Assembly (NCBI GenBank): GCA_934462715.1
Contig: CAKSIJ010000001.1
Span: forward strand, 1-64,000
DNA from: an uncultured Clostridia bacterium
Lineage (GTDB): Bacteria; Bacillota; Clostridia; UBA1381
DNA: 64,000 nucleotides
Direction: 5' to 3'
The stretch's first letter is position 1. Every line of letters starts with the position of its first letter. Below are positions 61,474 through 64,000 of this stretch, one piece after another. Under the pieces are notes generated by a model, which searched no databases, was not told the DNA's origin, and saw nothing but the letters and a program-made list of their open reading frames with translations. The position numbers and the translations under genes were made by a program.

Positions 61474-61567
61474 TTTAATCCTCCGTTTTTGCATTAAACA
61501 AATTATAATTTTTATTAAAATATCTTTATTTACAGCTTTATTACACCGGCAAAAAAAGATTTTTTTT

Positions 61568-61596
61568 ATTGTATCACACGCTTTGTGCTTTGTCAA
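61568..61596 (-). promoter_or_regulatory. Sigma-A promoter of the GH29 gene
   Basis: On the minus strand TTGACA (61591-61596) and TACAAT (61568-61573) are separated by 17 bases, about 95 bases before the GH29 start codon and after the end of the GH38 gene. Confidence 0.85.
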
Positions 61597-61621
61597 CAAT
61601 TTTCCAAAAATTGACCATGTA

Positions 61622-64000
61622 CTATAATTCAAGGTAAAAAGTTTTAATTTCAAAATGCTTTATTTCCGTATTTATTACGTTATCCGATATCGGTACGTCC
61701 TTTATAATATCCTCTTTTAAGTCTGTTTCGGCAGCTGATTTTATGTAGTCCGGCAGTTTTATCACAAGCCTTGAATCATGACCTCTGTATTCAACCACCC
61801 TCATGATAATCCCCTTTTTGTTTTGTGCCGGAATGACAGCGGAAATTCTTGCGTTATCGGTTAACACGGCCGGCATTGTTTTAAGCTTAGGTTCTCCATA
61901 AAACGGAATCAACCGTGTATTAAATGCAATTCCGTCAGCGACAACTCTGTTATTTTCAAACGAACCGTCATAGGACTTTAGTGCATACTCAAAGTGATGT
62001 ATGCCGACATCTCGCATACCGTCAAAATCGGTCATTGAATATTCAAGCGGCGAATGGAGATATGTACCCACAGACGGGCTTCTCAGAACCGAAAGATAGA
62101 TATTCTGTTTCCCGAATTTGTCCGTATTAATCTGATATGACGGCGTACCATTGTTAAACAGCGCTATACTCGCCTTTCCCTCATCAATTCCCGCCCAGTT
62201 AATTGCCGGATAGTCGCCGGCGGCGCTTGCCCAGTTTGTGGAATTATTCTCATAAACAATAGTCGGCTCATACGGCTTTCTTTCAAGCATACCGTAAGGA
62301 ATTTCATACATATGCTTTCCGTTAAATTCTGTCGGAAAAGCAATTCTGAATCTGTAATTCTGCGTATCCCAGTCAACATCGGCACTGAACAGTATTTTAT
62401 CGCTGTTTTCTGCCAATGTGATACTGTAGGCAACCACTATACCCGATACCGAATACCCGTCAATAGGACCCGGGATAATTTTATAGGTGATTTTCTGATA
62501 ATCGGGCGTTTTTTCGTGATATGCCATTTTTGTGTATTCAGACATAGGCTGACGTCTTAAATCGGGTGAAAGTGTCGCCCACGGCGACCCCTCATCATGC
62601 TCCAGAATCCATTCCCCGACTTTGTATTCGCTTTCCTTTGCAACAGCTCTGTTCAGCTTTTTATCAAATATTTCCGAAATGCCGTCATTCTCTGCAATTA
62701 TTCTGTAATACTCGTTTTCAATAATGACCGTTTTTCCTACAGAATCCTTTTCCCTGAATCTCGAGCTTAAATTTGTAAGTATGCCCTCGCCCGATGATGT
62801 TTCCTTATGTGCCTTGAACAATACTTCTTTTTGATATTTTTCATTACATTTTATAATATTGTACTTTCTTGTTTCAAAAGCGTCAATATTATCAACAGCA
62901 AATCTGACCGCAATATTCTCTCCGTCCTCTTTAAACCCGGAAATGCTCACGTTGTCGACGGTAAATCCTTTTTTTAACTTAACCTCACAATCGGCGGTAA
63001 GCTTAATTCCCGCAGGGTTGAATACCGTGATTACAGAGTCGTTTTTCTCTGCCAAAAGCTCTGTTTTTTCTTTGATAATACCATCTGTTATTTCCTGTGC
63101 CTCCGATATTGCGTCAATAATTTCATCATATGCTGCGTCAATAATTGTTGACGGAAGTGCGTCATGAAACATAGAGAACAAAGCATTGTCCCATGCCTTT
63201 GCAAATTTTTCATGCGGATATTCGCCCCCTGCCGCTATTGATAAAATTTCAGCACCAAACAACGAATTTTCAAGCTTTCTTACTCCCTGTTTTATTTTTA
63301 TTCTTGTTACAAACGTTCCTGTATTGTTCGGATTCAGCTCCGGACTTTCAAATATTTCCTCTTGCGGCGGATTATCAACCTTATCAAGATAATTCTTATA
63401 ATATTTTTCATAATGACCGAACGGAACAAATTCAATATCATAATTATCCTTGTTTTCCTCCGCCCATTTTATTATATTGTCTGTCGGGAGAACCTCCTCG
63501 CCGCCGTAGTAGATATATCCCGGGATTTCGAGCGTTTCAACAGCGTTTTCATCAAGCTTCAGCGGAAATTTCAGCTTGCTCATATATTGCTCGTCAATTC
63601 TTCTGTCATTGCAAAAGTCACAATGCTTGCCGCGATATCCTCCGCATACCGGACAGGGTCTGTATTTTCTGTAGCCGCCCATATCTCCGATGCACGGTGG
63701 TTTCATGTCGAATACAACACTTCCGTCAAGACCTTTCCAGTATTGAGCCGTACACGGACTGTATACCAAATGGCTCACCCACTTTGACCCAAAACCGCGG
63801 ACAATCTGCGGAAGCTGCGCCGAATTGCCGAAAGCATCATTTCTGTCTATACCGTTTGCTGTATAGTCAAATTTATTTTTCAGATAATAGTAACCGTACA
63901 AAAAGTTTCTTACAATGCTCTCTCCATTGGTCATGTTGGAATCCACGATATTCACACCTGAAAACGGAATGTAAATTTTCTTTTCCTTTATGTATTCGGC
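61622..64000 (-). CDS. GH38 alpha-mannosidase-like enzyme, N-terminus beyond window
   Basis: The frame is open through base 64000, so at least the first part of the protein is outside the window. The visible 792 residues start inside the GH38 domain: NMTNGESIVRNFLYG and NDAFGNSAQLPQI, where the Asp of DAFG corresponds to the GH38 nucleophile. Next comes GEYPHEKFAKAWDNALFSMF leading to the zinc-site HD of FHDALPST, and a long C-terminal beta region. An unusual insertion, PCPVCGGYRGKHCDFC (DNA 63611-63655), has two Cys-x-x-Cys pairs. It should remove alpha-mannose from imported fragments or glycans. Cytoplasmic location cannot be checked without the start. Confidence 0.85.
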   Translation of the reverse strand, partial: AEYIKEKKIYIPFSGVNIVDSNMTNGESIVRNFLYGYYYLKNKFDYTANGIDRNDAFGNSAQLPQIVRGFGSKWVSHLVYSPCTAQYWKGLDGSVVFDMKPPCIGDMGGYRKYRPCPVCGGYRGKHCDFCNDRRIDEQYMSKLKFPLKLDENAVETLEIPGYIYYGGEEVLPTDNIIKWAEENKDNYDIEFVPFGHYEKYYKNYLDKVDNPPQEEIFESPELNPNNTGTFVTRIKIKQGVRKLENSLFGAEILSIAAGGEYPHEKFAKAWDNALFSMFHDALPSTIIDAAYDEIIDAISEAQEITDGIIKEKTELLAEKNDSVITVFNPAGIKLTADCEVKLKKGFTVDNVSISGFKEDGENIAVRFAVDNIDAFETRKYNIIKCNEKYQKEVLFKAHKETSSGEGILTNLSSRFREKDSVGKTVIIENEYYRIIAENDGISEIFDKKLNRAVAKESEYKVGEWILEHDEGSPWATLSPDLRRQPMSEYTKMAYHEKTPDYQKITYKIIPGPIDGYSVSGIVVAYSITLAENSDKILFSADVDWDTQNYRFRIAFPTEFNGKHMYEIPYGMLERKPYEPTIVYENNSTNWASAAGDYPAINWAGIDEGKASIALFNNGTPSYQINTDKFGKQNIYLSVLRSPSVGTYLHSPLEYSMTDFDGMRDVGIHHFEYALKSYDGSFENNRVVADGIAFNTRLIPFYGEPKLKTMPAVLTDNARISAVIPAQNKKGIIMRVVEYRGHDSRLVIKLPDYIKSAAETDLKEDIIKDVPISDNVINTEIKHFEIKTFYLEL

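Noticed and set aside
6453..64000. Bacteroidetes-type polysaccharide utilisation locus
   Set aside because: No SusC/SusD, hybrid two-component or ECF sigma/anti-sigma genes; an ABC importer and SLH proteins are present instead.
1..64000. CRISPR arrays, tRNA and rRNA genes
   Set aside because: No regularly spaced direct repeats and no cloverleaf or rRNA-like sequence were noticed on either strand; this was by eye, not by covariance search.

Overview
The window reads as a low-to-moderate GC Gram-positive Clostridia chromosome, probably from a plant-fibre-degrading gut or rumen species. The reasons are S-layer-homology (SLH) anchored surface proteins, strong AGGAGG-type ribosome binding sites, consensus sigma-A promoters, an LplB/YtcP-type sugar ABC importer, no SusC/SusD genes, and Tn916-like mobile-element genes. 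Species assignment is inference.

Layout. (1) 1-5.3 kb is mobile and decayed DNA: the end of an IS3-family transposase, a 125-bp imperfect palindrome, a broken gene remnant, a structured leader, then a compact sigma-like / HTH / excisionase / tyrosine integrase module. Convergent to that integrase is a second, crippled integrase copy. A repeated ATAAGTGGTCAA core and strong hairpins lie around and between the two 3' ends. (2) 5.3-6.35 kb, minus strand: an EamA-type transporter behind a tiny chimeric ORF. (3) 6.45-23.56 kb, minus strand: eleven tightly packed genes without signal peptides (GH30, an unclassified helical glycosidase-like protein, a GH94-like phosphorylase, GH10, GH78, GH95, GH3, two SGNH esterases, a GH110-like beta-helix protein). 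(4) 23.6-45.85 kb, minus strand: secreted proteins (two SGNH esterases, two GH141-like beta-helix enzymes, two SLH proteins including one of 1795 residues, and a related 985-residue protein). (5) 45.9-51.0 kb: a sugar-binding lipoprotein, two ABC permeases and a DUF4091 glycosidase. (6) 51.25-52.1 kb, plus strand: an AraC-type regulator divergent from the transport block. (7) 52.3-64 kb, minus strand: GH2, a raffinose-synthase-like GH36, GH36 alpha-galactosidase, GH29 and GH38, mostly with their own sigma-A promoters and separated by scars of mobile elements (IS1182-type transposase, Cys-rich KTR protein, truncated glycosidase).

How it works together (inference). Surface-anchored modular proteins and secreted esterases and beta-helix enzymes would bind, deacetylate and trim a complex acetylated plant heteroglycan. 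The ABC importer brings oligosaccharides in, and the cytoplasmic set removes xylose, rhamnose, fucose or L-galactose, glucose, galactose and mannose, partly by phosphorolysis. The enzyme mix fits a branched xylan and/or pectin rather than a simple polymer. The AraC protein is the obvious candidate sensor and activator.

Most notable: the ordered cytoplasmic / secreted / transport organisation, the giant duplicated SLH protein with its SLH-free paralogue, a recurring accessory module shared by at least four secreted proteins, an unclassified glycosidase-like protein, a GH110-like protein lacking part of the usual Asp-Asp motif, and a GH38 with a four-cysteine insertion.
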